NCBI GenBank assembly: GCA_016212295.1
Contig: JACRGO010000127.1
Location: 1-21,150, forward strand
Length of the DNA: 21,150 nucleotides
DNA from: Nitrospinota bacterium
Lineage (GTDB): Bacteria; Nitrospinota; Nitrospinia; JACRGO01
Reading direction: 5' to 3'
How positions within the stretch are numbered: position 1 is the first letter of the stretch; each line of letters starts with the position of its first letter. Of this stretch, positions 12,229 to 20,878 are shown piece by piece. The notes beneath the pieces were generated by a model. The model was not told where the DNA came from. It was given only the letters and a program-made list of their open reading frames with translations, and ran no database searches. The position numbers and the translations under genes were made by a program.

Positions 12229-13881
12229 TTACTTTACAACCGCCCCGGTGTTGGCTGATGTCACCATCCTGGCGTAGCGTGACAGATAACCCTTTTCAAT
12301 CTTCGGCCTGGGCGGTTTCCAGCCGGACCTCCTCCTTGCCAATTCCGCTTCTTCCACCAGGAGGTCGATCCTTCTCTTCGGAATATCGATCCTTATCTGG
12401 TCGCCTTCCTCCACCAAGGCTATAAGCCCGCCCTCCATTGCCTCCGGCGAGACATGCCCTATGCATGGGCCGCGCGTGCCGCCTGAAAAACGGCCGTCCG
12501 TGATCAGGGCCACTGAGTCGTTAAGTCCCATGCCGGAAATGGCCGCGGTCGGGGAGAGCATCTCCCTCATGCCAGGCCCTCCCTTGGGTCCTTCGTAGCG
12601 TATGACCACCACATCGCCCGCCTTTATCTTTTTTTCCATGATCGCCTTCATGCCCTCCTCCTCGGAGTTGAACACCCTTGCCCTTCCGGTGAAGTCCATC
12701 ATCTTTTCGCTGACAGCGGATTGCTTGACCACACATCCGGCCGGGGCCAGGTTTCCCCACAATATCGCCAGGCTGCCCTCCTTGCGGTAAGGATTGGCCA
12801 TGGAGCGTATTATGTCCTCGTCCGACACCAGGGCCTTTCTGGCGATCTCGCGCAGGCCCTTTCCGCTCACGGTGGGCGAGTCGTTCACGAGGTCTCCCAA
12901 TCTATTCAGGACGCCAGGGACCCCGCCCGCGAATTCAAGGTCCTCCATGAAATATTCACCGCCGGGCCGTATGCTGGTCAGTTGAGGCGTTGAGCGGCTC
13001 AATTCATCGAAGGTCTTCAGGTCGAGCGTCAGTCCTGCGTCATGGGCGATGGCGCAGAGATGGAGCACGGAATTGCTGGAGCCTCCCAGGGCCAAGTCGA
13101 TGCGGATGGCGTTTTCAAACGCCTCCCTGGTCAGGATAGTTCTTGGGGAGGTCCCCTTTTGGACCAACTCCACTATCTTCACGCCGGATTCAAATCCGAT
13201 TCGCCTCTTCTTGGAGGAGACAGCAAGCCCTGTACCGCATCCTGGCAAGGACATCCCCAGCGATTCCGTGAGGCAGGCCATGGTGTTTGCCGTGTAAAGC
13301 CCCTGGCAGGCGCCGGGTCCGGGGCATGCCTCTTTTTCCAGATCAGCCACTTCCTCTTCAGTTATCAACCCCTGCTGGCACCTTCCAACCGCCTCGAAGG
13401 TGTCGCGCACGAGCGAAAGCCGCTGCATCCTCAACCGACCGGATATCATGGGACCCGCCGTGACCACTATGGCCGGGACGTCCACCCTGGCCGCGCCCAT
13501 CAACATGCCTGGAGTGAATTTGTCGCAATTGGTCAACATGACTAACCCGTCAAAGGCATTGGCTTCCGCCAGGGTCTCCACCATGTCCGCGATCAACTCC
13601 CTGGAGGGCAGGGAGTAGTGCATCCCCTTGTGCCCCATGGCTATCCCGTCGCAGAGTCCTGGGAGTGACGACATGAAGCAGTACCCGCCACCGCTGTGGA
13701 TGCCCTTTTCAATGGCCCTTTCCAGGTCGCGGAAGCCGATGTGGCCAGGGACAATGTCCGTGAAGCTGGAAATGAGCCCGATAAAGGGTTTGTCCATTTC
13801 AGAGGTGGTTATTCCGGTTGCGTACAAGAGGGACCTGTGAGGCGCGCGCTCCAATCCTTTTTTTATTCTGTCGCTTCTCAT
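12229..13881 (-). CDS. ilvD: Dihydroxy-acid dehydratase
   Basis: IlvD dehydrates 2,3-dihydroxy acids in valine, leucine and isoleucine synthesis and needs an iron-sulfur cluster. The 550-residue product has the three expected cysteines: Cys77 ([14 protein letters not shown]), Cys119 ([14 protein letters not shown]) and Cys192 ([15 protein letters not shown]). The substrate-binding [14 protein letters not shown] and [10 protein letters not shown] motifs are also present. The length and start ([23 protein letters not shown]) fit the family. It is convergent with cobT across a 187-bp gap of repeated TTCGTG and TTGTCCTC words, with no clear terminator. No other ilv or leu gene is nearby. Confidence 0.95.
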   Translation of the reverse strand: MRSDRIKKGLERAPHRSLLYATGITTSEMDKPFIGLISSFTDIVPGHIGFRDLERAIEKGIHSGGGYCFMSSLPGLCDGIAMGHKGMHYSLPSRELIADMVETLAEANAFDGLVMLTNCDKFTPGMLMGAARVDVPAIVVTAGPMISGRLRMQRLSLVRDTFEAVGRCQQGLITEEEVADLEKEACPGPGACQGLYTANTMACLTESLGMSLPGCGTGLAVSSKKRRIGFESGVKIVELVQKGTSPRTILTREAFENAIRIDLALGGSSNSVLHLCAIAHDAGLTLDLKTFDELSRSTPQLTSIRPGGEYFMEDLEFAGGVPGVLNRLGDLVNDSPTVSGKGLREIARKALVSDEDIIRSMANPYRKEGSLAILWGNLAPAGCVVKQSAVSEKMMDFTGRARVFNSEEEGMKAIMEKKIKAGDVVVIRYEGPKGGPGMREMLSPTAAISGMGLNDSVALITDGRFSGGTRGPCIGHVSPEAMEGGLIALVEEGDQIRIDIPKRRIDLLVEEAELARRRSGWKPPRPKIEKGYLSRYARMVTSANTGAVVK

Positions 13882-14046
13882 TTTAAATTCTCCTTATATT
13901 TTTAACACGGCGAAACCATCTTAATATTATAATTTTCAACCACCGATGTAAAATTTTTAGTAACTATTCAGCGTTTTTATATTTTTGGTTCATTAGTAGT
14001 GAACTTTTGTAGTTAAAGGGCTTCCGGGATTTTCACATCCCCCTGG

Positions 14047-14064
14047 CCCCCTTTTCCAAGGGGG
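14047..14064. repeat. CCCCCTT/AAGGGGG hairpin, copy 1
   Basis: A perfect 7-bp stem with a TTCC loop. A second copy with loop AACA is at 18539-18556. No T-run follows, so it looks like a dispersed palindromic repeat. Confidence 0.65.
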
Positions 14065-14232
14065 AATGAATAGGCGCAGGATTTTTAAATAGCCTTTTTA
14101 TTGGCTGTGGCAAGCCGCTATAAGGTAATAGTTCAGCGGGGGAAGCGGTTGCCATAAGGCGGGATAATACAAAAAAATGGCGGCATTTTTTAAAAAGCGT
14201 TGACTATAATGCTAATTTCCTTATGGATAGCG

Positions 14233-14262
14233 GTAAAAGAATTTCATGTTGCCATGAAATTC
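14233..14262 (-). terminator. Possible terminator of the MlaD-like gene
   Basis: On the minus strand, 28 bp after the stop, GAATTTCATG and CATGAAATTC form a 10-bp stem around a 4-nt loop, followed by TTTTA. The stem is A+T-rich, so termination strength is uncertain. Confidence 0.4.
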
Positions 14263-14289
14263 CACTCTAATCCGCAAGCAGCGCTGCGG

Positions 14290-14781
14290 CTATACATGCC
14301 CGAATATGAATTTTCCTATCAATTTTTCAAAATCAATTCCTGGAACTGTTTCCTTCACCACTTCGCCCGGTGATATCACGGCATTCGAGCCACCCCTGGA
14401 AACACAAAGGATTTTATTTCCAAGCAGTCCACGCGATTTGATAGAGACCATGCTGTCCTTGGGCAGGGAAATTTTTTCCTTGATTCTCATTGTCACTCTC
14501 GCCATGTCATTGTCCGTGAGGGAAATTTGCTCGATTGTGCCGATCCTGACACCGGATATTTCAATTGGAGACCCGGCGCGCAGTCCATCAACCGATTCAA
14601 AATCAGCGTACACCGAATAAGTCTTGCCGTAAAGATTCAACTGGGCGTCCTCCGTGGACATATACCCGGCGCAAATAAAACCAATGATCCAAAATGCCCC
14701 GGCCTTAATGCCTGACCGTAAACGGTTTGTATTGATAAACTCCGCTTGAATCGGTTTTCTTTCACATAATTGCCCGTTCAT
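14290..14781 (-). CDS. MlaD-like MCE domain protein
   Basis: This 163-residue protein has one MCE domain, as in MlaD, the periplasmic ring subunit of the phospholipid transporter between inner and outer membranes. An N-terminal membrane segment (AGAFWIIGFICAGYM, residues 27-41) is followed by the MCE domain (about 52-135) with YADFESVDGLRAGSPIEISG, VRIGTIEQISL and KSRGLLGNKILCVSRGG. GGGAGG lies 8-9 nt before the ATG. It has an unusually long cytoplasmic N-terminus (about 26 residues). No mlaE, mlaF, mlaB or mlaC homologue is in the window, so it is an orphan here. Confidence 0.88.
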   Translation of the reverse strand: MNGQLCERKPIQAEFINTNRLRSGIKAGAFWIIGFICAGYMSTEDAQLNLYGKTYSVYADFESVDGLRAGSPIEISGVRIGTIEQISLTDNDMARVTMRIKEKISLPKDSMVSIKSRGLLGNKILCVSRGGSNAVISPGEVVKETVPGIDFEKLIGKFIFGHV

Positions 14782-14859
14782 TTTCCATCCTCCCTATTAA
14801 ATGTTTTTAATTTCTGCTTTATGGAAAGCATGGGGCGTGCCATGAACCTTTAAAAACAC

Positions 14860-14877
14860 AATCACTTATAAGTGATT
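14860..14877. promoter_or_regulatory. Perfect 18-bp palindrome upstream of the MlaD-like gene
   Basis: AATCACTTATAAGTGATT is fully palindromic and lies 78 bp before the MlaD-like start. It looks like a homodimeric repressor site. No cognate regulator gene lies next to it. Confidence 0.45.
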
Positions 14878-15014
14878 GATTTCATGATATTCATGGGCGG
14901 GAATCATGGCCAATCAGGAAAATATCAAAAGCGAATTTATGAAAAAAAACAACTGCGTATAAATATACACACTATTCATGGCGCGGAAAACGCAAATTTT
15001 TGAATAATATAATA

Positions 15015-18000
15015 TCACACGCTGAAATACTGCCCTTCAGGGTGGTGAAAGGCCAGGGCGCTCACCGACGCCTCAGGGTCCATCATCATCCCCTCGGTGA
15101 GCTTGACCCCGATTTGCCTCTCCGGGTCCAGGAGCCGCCAAAGTTTTTCCTGGTCCGCTAAGTTGGGACATGCGGGATAGCCGAAGGAGACCCTTATCCC
15201 CTGGTACTTAGCCTGGAAAACGTCATTCATGCTGAGCGCCGGGTCGTCCACTATCCCCCACTTAAGCCTCAACTCCTTGTGCAGCCACTCGGCCGCGGCC
15301 TCGGCTGACTCCAGGGCAAGGGCCTGGAGGGCGTGGGATTTCAGGTACTCGCCATCGGCCTTGTATTTTTCCGCAAGCTCCCGCACCCCTTTTCCCGCCG
15401 TGGTGACGAAGATAGCGATATTGTCCTTTTCGCCCGACCCCAAGGGCCGCGCGAAATCAGAAATGCAAAGATAGGGTTCCTTCTTCATACGCTCGAACTT
15501 GAAGCGCTCAATCTCTCTTGCCTGGTCAGCCGGATCGTAGATTATAAGATCGTCCCCGTCCCCCATCGCCGGAAAATAACGGTACACCGCTTCCGCGCGA
15601 AGGAGTTTTTTCGCTATAACCTCTTCCTGCAGGGCAGTGACTATCTTTTGAAGCTCCCTGGCCTTGGGGTCTCCTTTCTTGAGAAGTTTTTCCAAACTCC
15701 CCTTCAGCCCCAGATGCCTCCCGTACAGCATGAGGGGATTGATAAAGGAAAAGACCGCGCGCAGATCGATCTCTTTCAACACATGCGTCTCGTAATCCGG
15801 CGGGGGCAGGACAGGATTGGTTGAGGCGAGGCCGGAACGCCTGGGCAGGGCCGCCGCCGGAGTTTCCTCTTTTTTATCAGGCGCGGCCGTGCCGTCCATT
15901 GCGCGCTTTACCATTTCCTTCCCTTCCAGGAGCAACGCCTCTCTCCCTTCCCCTGACAGCTTGTTCGCAAGCGACAAACCGTCCATAGCGTCCCTCGCAT
16001 AAAAAACCGGATGCCCGTAGGCAGGGGCGATTTTTGAATAGGTGAATTTTGATGACAGGGCAGCGCCGCCAACTATGACCGGGACGTCTATCCCGGCGTT
16101 TTTGAAATCGGACGCAGTGGCGGCCATCTGCAGGGCCGACTTCACCAGCAGGCCGGAGAGGCCGATGATGTCCGCCTTATGCTTGCGCTGGGCTTCGATG
16201 AGGGTGTTGGAGTCGATCTTGATTCCAAGGTTCATGATCTCAAAGCCGTTGTTCCCAAGGATGATCTCCACAAGGTTCTTGCCGATGTCATGCACGTCCC
16301 CCTTCACAGTGGCGAGAATCACCTTCCCCTTTTTTTCAGCGGCCCCTTTTTCCATGAAGGACTCAAGGCGTGTCACAGCGGCCTTCATGCTCTCGGCTGA
16401 CTGAAGGACTTCCGCCACTATCAATTTATTGTCGTTGAAGAGACGGCCCACCTCGTCCATGCCGGCCATGAGTGGACCGTTGATGATGTCCAAGGGCTTC
16501 ATCTTCTTCATGGCCTCGTCCAGGTCCTCGGCCAGGCCGTCCTTGCTTCCCTCTATAATATAATCAGCGAGCCGCGCCTCCAGGGGAATGGTGTCCTTTG
16601 GGGCCTTGGCCGCTGGTTTCTTGTCGCGGAAATGGGCCGCGAAGGCCGCCACCGGGTCGCGATTGTTTTTTTCGGTAAGCCGCCAGAAGATGAGGTCCTC
16701 TGATAACTCCTTCTCCTCCTCGGAAAGGGAGGCGTAACGATGCAACTTCTCGGAATTCACTATGGCGGAGGTAAGTCCGGCCTTCACGCAGTGGTAGAGG
16801 AACACAGCGTTCAGGACCTCTCTTCCTGCCTGGGGGAGCCCGAAGGAAACGTTGCTTATGCCCAGGGTTGTGTGGCAGCGGGGAAATTCCATTGAGATCA
16901 ATCTCACTCCCTCGATGGTCTCCCTGGCCGAGCCGATATAGTTTGCGTCCCCTGTCCCAACCGGGAAAACCAGTGGATCGAAAAAGATGTCCTCCTCCGG
17001 GACGCCGTATTTTCCGGTGAGGAGTTCGTGGGAGCGCCGCGCCACTTCAAGCTTCCGCTGCGCGGTGACAGCCATGCCGTGTTGAGGATCATCGTCAATG
17101 CAGCCAACCACCACCGCCGCGCCATATTTCCTGATGATGGGGCAGACCCTTTGGAAACGCTCCTCCCCGTCCTCAAGATTTATTGAGTTGATAATGGACT
17201 TCCCTTGTGTGCGCTTGAGGGCCATCTCCATGACGTTGGAATCGGTGGAGTCTATCATTATCGCGGACTTCACCTTTTTCACCACGAAGGGGAGGAATTT
17301 CTCCATGTCCTCGTATTCGTTCCTGTCCGGATTGGCCAGGCAAACGTCAATGATGGACGCCCCGCCCTTTGCCTGGCGGCGGGCTATCTCCGATCCCTCC
17401 TCGTATTTCCCTTGCGTGATAAGGTCCTTGAAAATCCTGGAGCCTATGACGTTGGTCCGCTCGCCAATGATGTATGGCCGGCCCTGGTCCTCGATTTCCA
17501 GGTAGTCGATGCCCGATACCGCCGGGACTTTTTTACTGGAAGGGACCCTGGTTTTTTTTCCGCGGACCATTTCAGCTATGGCCTGGATGTGGGCCGGGGT
17601 CGTGCCGCAGCATCCGCCGATTACGTTCACCCAGCCCTCGTCCACGAAACGCTCAAGTTTTCCGGCGAGGGATTGAGGGGACTCCTTGTACTTGCCCTCT
17701 TCGTTCGGGAGCCCGGCGTTGGGATACACGGAGACATAACATTCAGCCAATTCCGACAGGGCGCGGATCTTGTCAGTCATGAATTCAGGCCCGGTGGCGC
17801 AGTTCAGTCCTATGGAGAAAAGCCCCAAATGCCGGAGGGACGAATATGCCGCCTCCACTCCCTGCCCGGCCAGCATGGACCCTGTGCGCTCCACCGTGAG
17901 GCTTACCATGAGCGGCGTCGTGGACTTAAGCTCCTCGCGGGCCTTGAGGAGTCCTATGGCAGCAGCCTTCACGTTCAGGGTGTCCTGACAGGTCTCCAGG

Positions 18001-18473
18001 AGAAAGGCGTCCGCCCCGGCCTCTATCAGGGCCAGGCCCTGTTCGTAATAGGCGTCCACTACTTCGTCAAAGGTGGTCCCGCCAGTGACTGAAAGTGACT
18101 TGGTGCCGGGCCCTATTGAGGCGGCCACGAACCTTGGCCGGTCCGGGGTGGAAAACTTTTCCGCCGCCTCCCTGGCTATTTTTATACCCGCGATGTTTAT
18201 CTCCCGCGCGCGGTCCTGAAGATTATATTCCGAAAGGGGAATACTGGAACCGCCGAAGGTGTTGGACTCCACCATGTCCGCCCCGGCATTGAAATACGCC
18301 TCGTGGATCTCGCGCACCACATCGGGACGGTGGATGTTCAGCATTTCCGGGCATCCCTCGTATTCCGCCCCGCCGTAGTCCTTCGCAGTGAGGTGGTATT
18401 GCTGCAGCATGGTGCCCATGCCTCCGTCAAGCACTATTATTCTTTCCTTTGCTATTTCATTAAGACCGGCCAT
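15015..18473 (-). CDS. metH: Cobalamin-dependent methionine synthase
   Basis: MetH moves a methyl group from methyltetrahydrofolate to homocysteine through bound cobalamin. The 1152-residue protein has all four modules. The homocysteine domain (1 to about 310) has zinc cysteines at 225, 288 and 289 (GLNCATGPE, GGCCGTTPAHI). The pterin domain (about 325-590) has IGERTNVIGSRIFKD and GASIIDVCLANPDR. The cap and B12 domain (about 630-860) has the cobalt-ligating His728 in GDVHDIGKN and MNLG. The C-terminal reactivation domain (about 900-1152) has RVSFGYPACPNLADQ at 1094. It is slightly shorter than the E. coli enzyme. AAAGGATGG precedes the ATG. It lies near the cob genes but on the other strand. 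Confidence 0.97.
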   Translation of the reverse strand: MAGLNEIAKERIIVLDGGMGTMLQQYHLTAKDYGGAEYEGCPEMLNIHRPDVVREIHEAYFNAGADMVESNTFGGSSIPLSEYNLQDRAREINIAGIKIAREAAEKFSTPDRPRFVAASIGPGTKSLSVTGGTTFDEVVDAYYEQGLALIEAGADAFLLETCQDTLNVKAAAIGLLKAREELKSTTPLMVSLTVERTGSMLAGQGVEAAYSSLRHLGLFSIGLNCATGPEFMTDKIRALSELAECYVSVYPNAGLPNEEGKYKESPQSLAGKLERFVDEGWVNVIGGCCGTTPAHIQAIAEMVRGKKTRVPSSKKVPAVSGIDYLEIEDQGRPYIIGERTNVIGSRIFKDLITQGKYEEGSEIARRQAKGGASIIDVCLANPDRNEYEDMEKFLPFVVKKVKSAIMIDSTDSNVMEMALKRTQGKSIINSINLEDGEERFQRVCPIIRKYGAAVVVGCIDDDPQHGMAVTAQRKLEVARRSHELLTGKYGVPEEDIFFDPLVFPVGTGDANYIGSARETIEGVRLISMEFPRCHTTLGISNVSFGLPQAGREVLNAVFLYHCVKAGLTSAIVNSEKLHRYASLSEEEKELSEDLIFWRLTEKNNRDPVAAFAAHFRDKKPAAKAPKDTIPLEARLADYIIEGSKDGLAEDLDEAMKKMKPLDIINGPLMAGMDEVGRLFNDNKLIVAEVLQSAESMKAAVTRLESFMEKGAAEKKGKVILATVKGDVHDIGKNLVEIILGNNGFEIMNLGIKIDSNTLIEAQRKHKADIIGLSGLLVKSALQMAATASDFKNAGIDVPVIVGGAALSSKFTYSKIAPAYGHPVFYARDAMDGLSLANKLSGEGREALLLEGKEMVKRAMDGTAAPDKKEETPAAALPRRSGLASTNPVLPPPDYETHVLKEIDLRAVFSFINPLMLYGRHLGLKGSLEKLLKKGDPKARELQKIVTALQEEVIAKKLLRAEAVYRYFPAMGDGDDLIIYDPADQAREIERFKFERMKKEPYLCISDFARPLGSGEKDNIAIFVTTAGKGVRELAEKYKADGEYLKSHALQALALESAEAAAEWLHKELRLKWGIVDDPALSMNDVFQAKYQGIRVSFGYPACPNLADQEKLWRLLDPERQIGVKLTEGMMMDPEASVSALAFHHPEGQYFSV

Positions 18474-18538
18474 TAGTCCATCCTTTAAAGTGTTTGATCA
18501 GATAATTCCCCTTGGCTTGCCACGGGTTTTTAATGATT

Positions 18539-18556
18539 CCCCCTTAACAAAGGGGG
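18539..18556. repeat. CCCCCTT/AAGGGGG hairpin, copy 2
   Basis: A perfect 7-bp stem with an AACA loop, the same family as 14047-14064. It lies in the leader region of metH. Confidence 0.65.
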
Positions 18557-18582
18557 ATGTTATAAAAAATTTTCAACAAATA

Positions 18583-18602
18583 CCCCGCCGCAAGCGGCGG
18601 GG
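18583..18602. repeat. Strong G+C hairpin
   Basis: CCCCGCCGC and GCGGCGGGG are perfect 9-bp arms separated by AA. No T-run follows, so it looks like a dispersed hairpin repeat, 110 bp upstream of the metH start. Confidence 0.65.
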
Positions 18603-18720
18603 ATCATTTATTGAGCTTCGCGCTTTTATGGAAAAATTTCATTATATTTTATACCGCTGAGCTTTAAAAGTTTTTTCACCGCTGAGACAGCGCAGACGTG
18701 GGGAAAAAAATATTAAAACT

Positions 18721-18861
18721 GAGCCTCTTGCAAAAGTGCCTTTTTAAAAACTTTTCATGCCCGAATGTATTTGTCGGTTATCCAAAATTTATTATTTTAC
18801 AAGAACTGGATTTCCGATTAAACATTTCAGTAATGACATTTTGGAGTTTTGCAAGAGGCTC
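18721..18861. mobile_element. MITE-like element, 141 bp
   Basis: Perfect 15-bp terminal inverted repeats GAGCCTCTTGCAAAA (18721-18735) and TTTTGCAAGAGGCTC (18847-18861) enclose an A+T-rich core without a meaningful gene. The tetranucleotide AACT flanks both ends (18717-18720 and 18862-18865), as expected for a target-site duplication. The parent insertion sequence is not in the window and I do not name its family. Confidence 0.75.
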
Positions 18862-18905
18862 AACTGTAAATATTATAGGCGCGTAAGAATCCATAAGGCT
18901 TAAGC

Positions 18906-19006
18906 CAATACGGTTCATTTAAAGCAAATTCTTAGAATTCGCCCGCGTTGTCAACACGGCAAATATGGCTTGGCAACGGCCCAACGCCCTTAAGCGAACC
19001 GTATTG
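18906..19006. mobile_element. Second inverted-repeat element, 101 bp
   Basis: CAATACGGTTC (18906-18916) and GAACCGTATTG (18996-19006) are perfect 11-bp inverted ends, with TTAA matching further in. The core is G+C-richer than the neighbouring MITE. No clear target-site duplication is visible, so it may be a MITE or the collapsed ends of an insertion sequence. Confidence 0.45.
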
Positions 19007-19133
19007 AGTCTTTAGCATCGGACGCGCGCTTGGACATGGAGGCCCATAATAAGGAGAAAGGGTTGATGGGAAGAAATAAATAGCTTGAATCGTGCAGGCC
19101 GGTTACCATGCCGCCCGTGTCCAAAATAGATAC

Positions 19134-20398
19134 TCATGCCCGTGAACAGACCTTATACCCCATGGCCCGATAGCCACGCTGGCGTTTTTCCCGCATCCTG
19201 GCGAGCTGAGGCTGGTCGTGTTAGACGTAATCGTAGATGCGCGCGTCCTGCTTGTCAACATGCTCCCGGTGCAGGCGGCCAGCATACTGCTGCATGGTTC
19301 CCTTCCATGAAATCGGCATAGCCAATACTAATGTATCAAGGGGTGGATGGTCGAAACCCTCACCGATCAGGCGTCCTGTGGTCAGGAGTACCAGTGGAGA
19401 CGAATCATCAAGTTCAGCTAGCTCGGCGAGGATGTTTGTACGCTGTTTTTTCGGCAACCGGCCATGCAGCACAAAGCAGCGCTCGACTCCATCGCCAAGG
19501 GCCTCGCGCAACAACCGTCAAATGCTCGGTACGTTCGGTTAATACCAGGACCCTGTCCCTCCTTGTACGCGGAAAGGATGTCCTTCGCTACACGCCGGTT
19601 GCGGCCGGCATCGTTGGCGAGGATGCGGAACACATCCTGGATGCGTGATTCAGGGGGAATCTCAGGCGAGGGCCGGTGTTGTTGCCGTACCTCGGCCTGT
19701 TTGAGAATGGCCTCGAAGGAAAAGGCCGGGATGTGATGGCACTCGTCGACAATAATATGGTCATACTTATCGAGCAATTCCGCAGGGTCCCCACGCCGTG
19801 ACAGTGATTGCATGACCGCAATGTCGATCTTGCCGGTTGGTTTCTTCTTGCCGCCAGTTGCCAGCAAGATGGCGTTTTCTAATTCGATCCTGGTTATGGA
19901 TCGAATCGACGCCAGGAAGGCCCACTGATCCGGATAGGGAAGGTAGTTCTCACCGACGAAGACGCTGCAACCCTGTTCACGAGGCTGTTTCTGCAAAGGG
20001 AGCGCTATCAGGTTTCCGAAACCGCCTTTGGGCAGGGTGTCCTGATCGGTGACAGGTAGCAGCAGGCGTTGGCCGCAGTCGCCGCATTTAATTCGAGGTT
20101 TGTCGCAGACCCCGGGTCCCACTCGTTGCCGCATGCCGGCGAATACCCTGACTTGCCCTTGGCCGACTCCCACCGAAGAGGATAAACATCCGCACGGCCC
20201 CGAAACAGTCGGCGGAATAGAGCGATTTTTTTCGAAATAGAAAGTCGAGGGCTGGTTACTACCGGGGTTTCCGGGATCGGCGTTGCCTTTGGGGCTGGTT
20301 CCTCCTCCCACTGAATGCCGTGTGCGGTGAGCATGGCCTTCAGGCGGGCGTTCTCTTCACGCGATTCCTGCAACTCATCCCCTTCCGTGGAATCCGGT
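19134..20398 (-). pseudogene. Eroded TOTE-type primase-helicase (DEAD/DEAH helicase) pseudogene
   Basis: Fragments in several frames join into one relic of a TOTE conflict-system protein (archaeo-eukaryotic primase plus superfamily 2 helicase). In order they are ELQESREENARLKAML; KIALFRRLFRGRADVYPLRW and KSGYSPACGNEW; KPRIKCGDCGQRLLLPVTD; LPKGGFGNLIALPLQKQPRE and PYPDQWAFLASI; IDIAVMQSLSRRG and HIIVDECHHIPAFSFEAILK; IQDVFRILANDAGRN; then CFVLHGRLPKKQR, LLTTGRLIGEGFDHPPLDT and MQQYAGRLHR. Damage: frameshifts near 20112 (G run), 19557 and 19518; a stop at 19221-19223 before the conserved tail QPQLARMREKRQRGYRAMGY; and three gaps relative to the family as I recall it, removing the primase catalytic core, the helicase Walker A region and the motif III region. 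The N-terminus is joined to hepT. Confidence 0.8.
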
Positions 20399-20575
20399 GG
20401 CCTTAATATTTTCTGACATACGCTGAGTCGATTCAGATATAGTGTGAAGATTGCGAAGGACTGCATCTTGGTATAAATGAGAACTCATGAATATTTCTCG
20501 GCCACATGAAATATCTTCTTCTATTTTCTTGATGCACTCAAGAATATATTTTAGGTAAAACGCATCATCCTTCAT
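20399..20575 (-). pseudogene. Truncated HepT-like (DUF86) toxin gene
   Basis: From the ATG at 20575 the product reads MKDDAFYLKYILECIKKIEE, then the family segment YQDAVLRNLHTISESTQRMSENIKA. This is the N-terminal half of a HepT/DUF86 protein, the partner of the nucleotidyltransferase MntA. After about residue 58 the sequence switches to the TOTE relic, so the C-terminal R-x4-6-H-x-Y active region is gone. The start overlaps the mntA stop by 4 nt (ATGA), the usual coupling of this pair. The break is at about 20399. Confidence 0.75.
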
Positions 20576-20732
20576 AATGGAATTGCCTCTTTTAAAACTT
20601 GGTCACGAATTAAATCATTAAGTCCTTCTTCGGTAACTACTTCTACTTTGCGTCCAAGTATTTCCTCTAAATCCACAATAAGTCCGCCTGGAAACCAAGG
20701 GGTTGTTTTCTCTTTAGTTTTAACTAATACAT
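20572..20732 (-). pseudogene. 3' fragment of an MntA-like nucleotidyltransferase gene
   Basis: The minus-strand frame ending in TGA at 20574-20572 encodes VLVKTKEKTTPWFPGGLIVD followed by LEEILGRKVEVVTEEGLNDL and IRDQVLKEAIPL. This is the C-terminal part of an MntA antitoxin-type nucleotidyltransferase. The fragment begins just after the place where the GSDxD catalytic motif should be. It is cut there by the terminal repeat of the IS at 20733, so the missing 5' part may lie beyond the IS, outside the window. Confidence 0.75.
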
Positions 20733-20878
20733 TGCTGTCCGGTTAAATTTTCGTTTCTGCATGTAAGTTATTGAAAAACAAAGCAAATTATGGTTTTAAT
20801 CTACATGTTGATTTAAATTTTAATTGTTGAAAATACAGGGATTTCGTCCACTTTTAACCATAATTTAACCGGACAGCA
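20733..20878. repeat. 17-bp inverted repeats enclosing a 146-bp segment
   Basis: TGCTGTCCGGTTAAATT (20733-20749) and its exact reverse complement (20862-20878) enclose an A+T-rich segment with no gene. It may be a MITE of the same family abutting the transposase leader, or an IS end with an internal inverted copy. Confidence 0.7.

Larger units (their letters stand above)
13882..14289. other. Intergenic region between ilvD and the MlaD-like gene
   Basis: I see no gene in this 408-bp A+T-rich gap. It holds a CCCCCTT-TTCC-AAGGGGG hairpin (14047-14064) and a 10-bp inverted repeat that may terminate the MlaD-like gene (14239-14262). A small CCGCA...TGCGG dyad is at 14272-14289. The ilvD promoter should lie near its left end but I cannot place it. 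Confidence 0.55.
18474..19133. other. Gene-free region with hairpins and two MITE-like elements
   Basis: I see no gene in this 660-bp region between metH and the eroded helicase. It holds a CCCCCTT/AAGGGGG hairpin (18539-18556), a strong G+C hairpin (18583-18602), a MITE-like element with a 4-bp flanking repeat (18721-18861) and a second inverted-repeat element (18906-19006). The metH promoter should lie at its left side. I looked for a cobalamin riboswitch there and did not find a convincing one. Confidence 0.6.

Noticed and set aside
14906-14962. Tiny plus-strand frame (18 codons, MANQENIKSEF...) divergent from the MlaD-like gene
   Set aside because: Too short, no good ribosome site, and no known family; it may be chance.
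15229-18092. Many plus-strand open frames opposite metH, up to about 295 residues
   Set aside because: They are antisense shadows of a clearly conserved gene, have no family features and follow its codon pattern.
18583-18602. G+C hairpin as a transcription terminator
   Set aside because: No T-run follows on either strand, and it lies in the metH leader, not after a gene.
18474-18720. Possible cobalamin riboswitch upstream of metH
   Set aside because: GCCACGGG near 18519 recalls a B12-box, but the surrounding structure is only short dispersed hairpins and the box is not convincing.
18698-18886. 62-codon frame across the MITE-like element
   Set aside because: It lies almost entirely in a terminal-inverted-repeat element and has no protein features.
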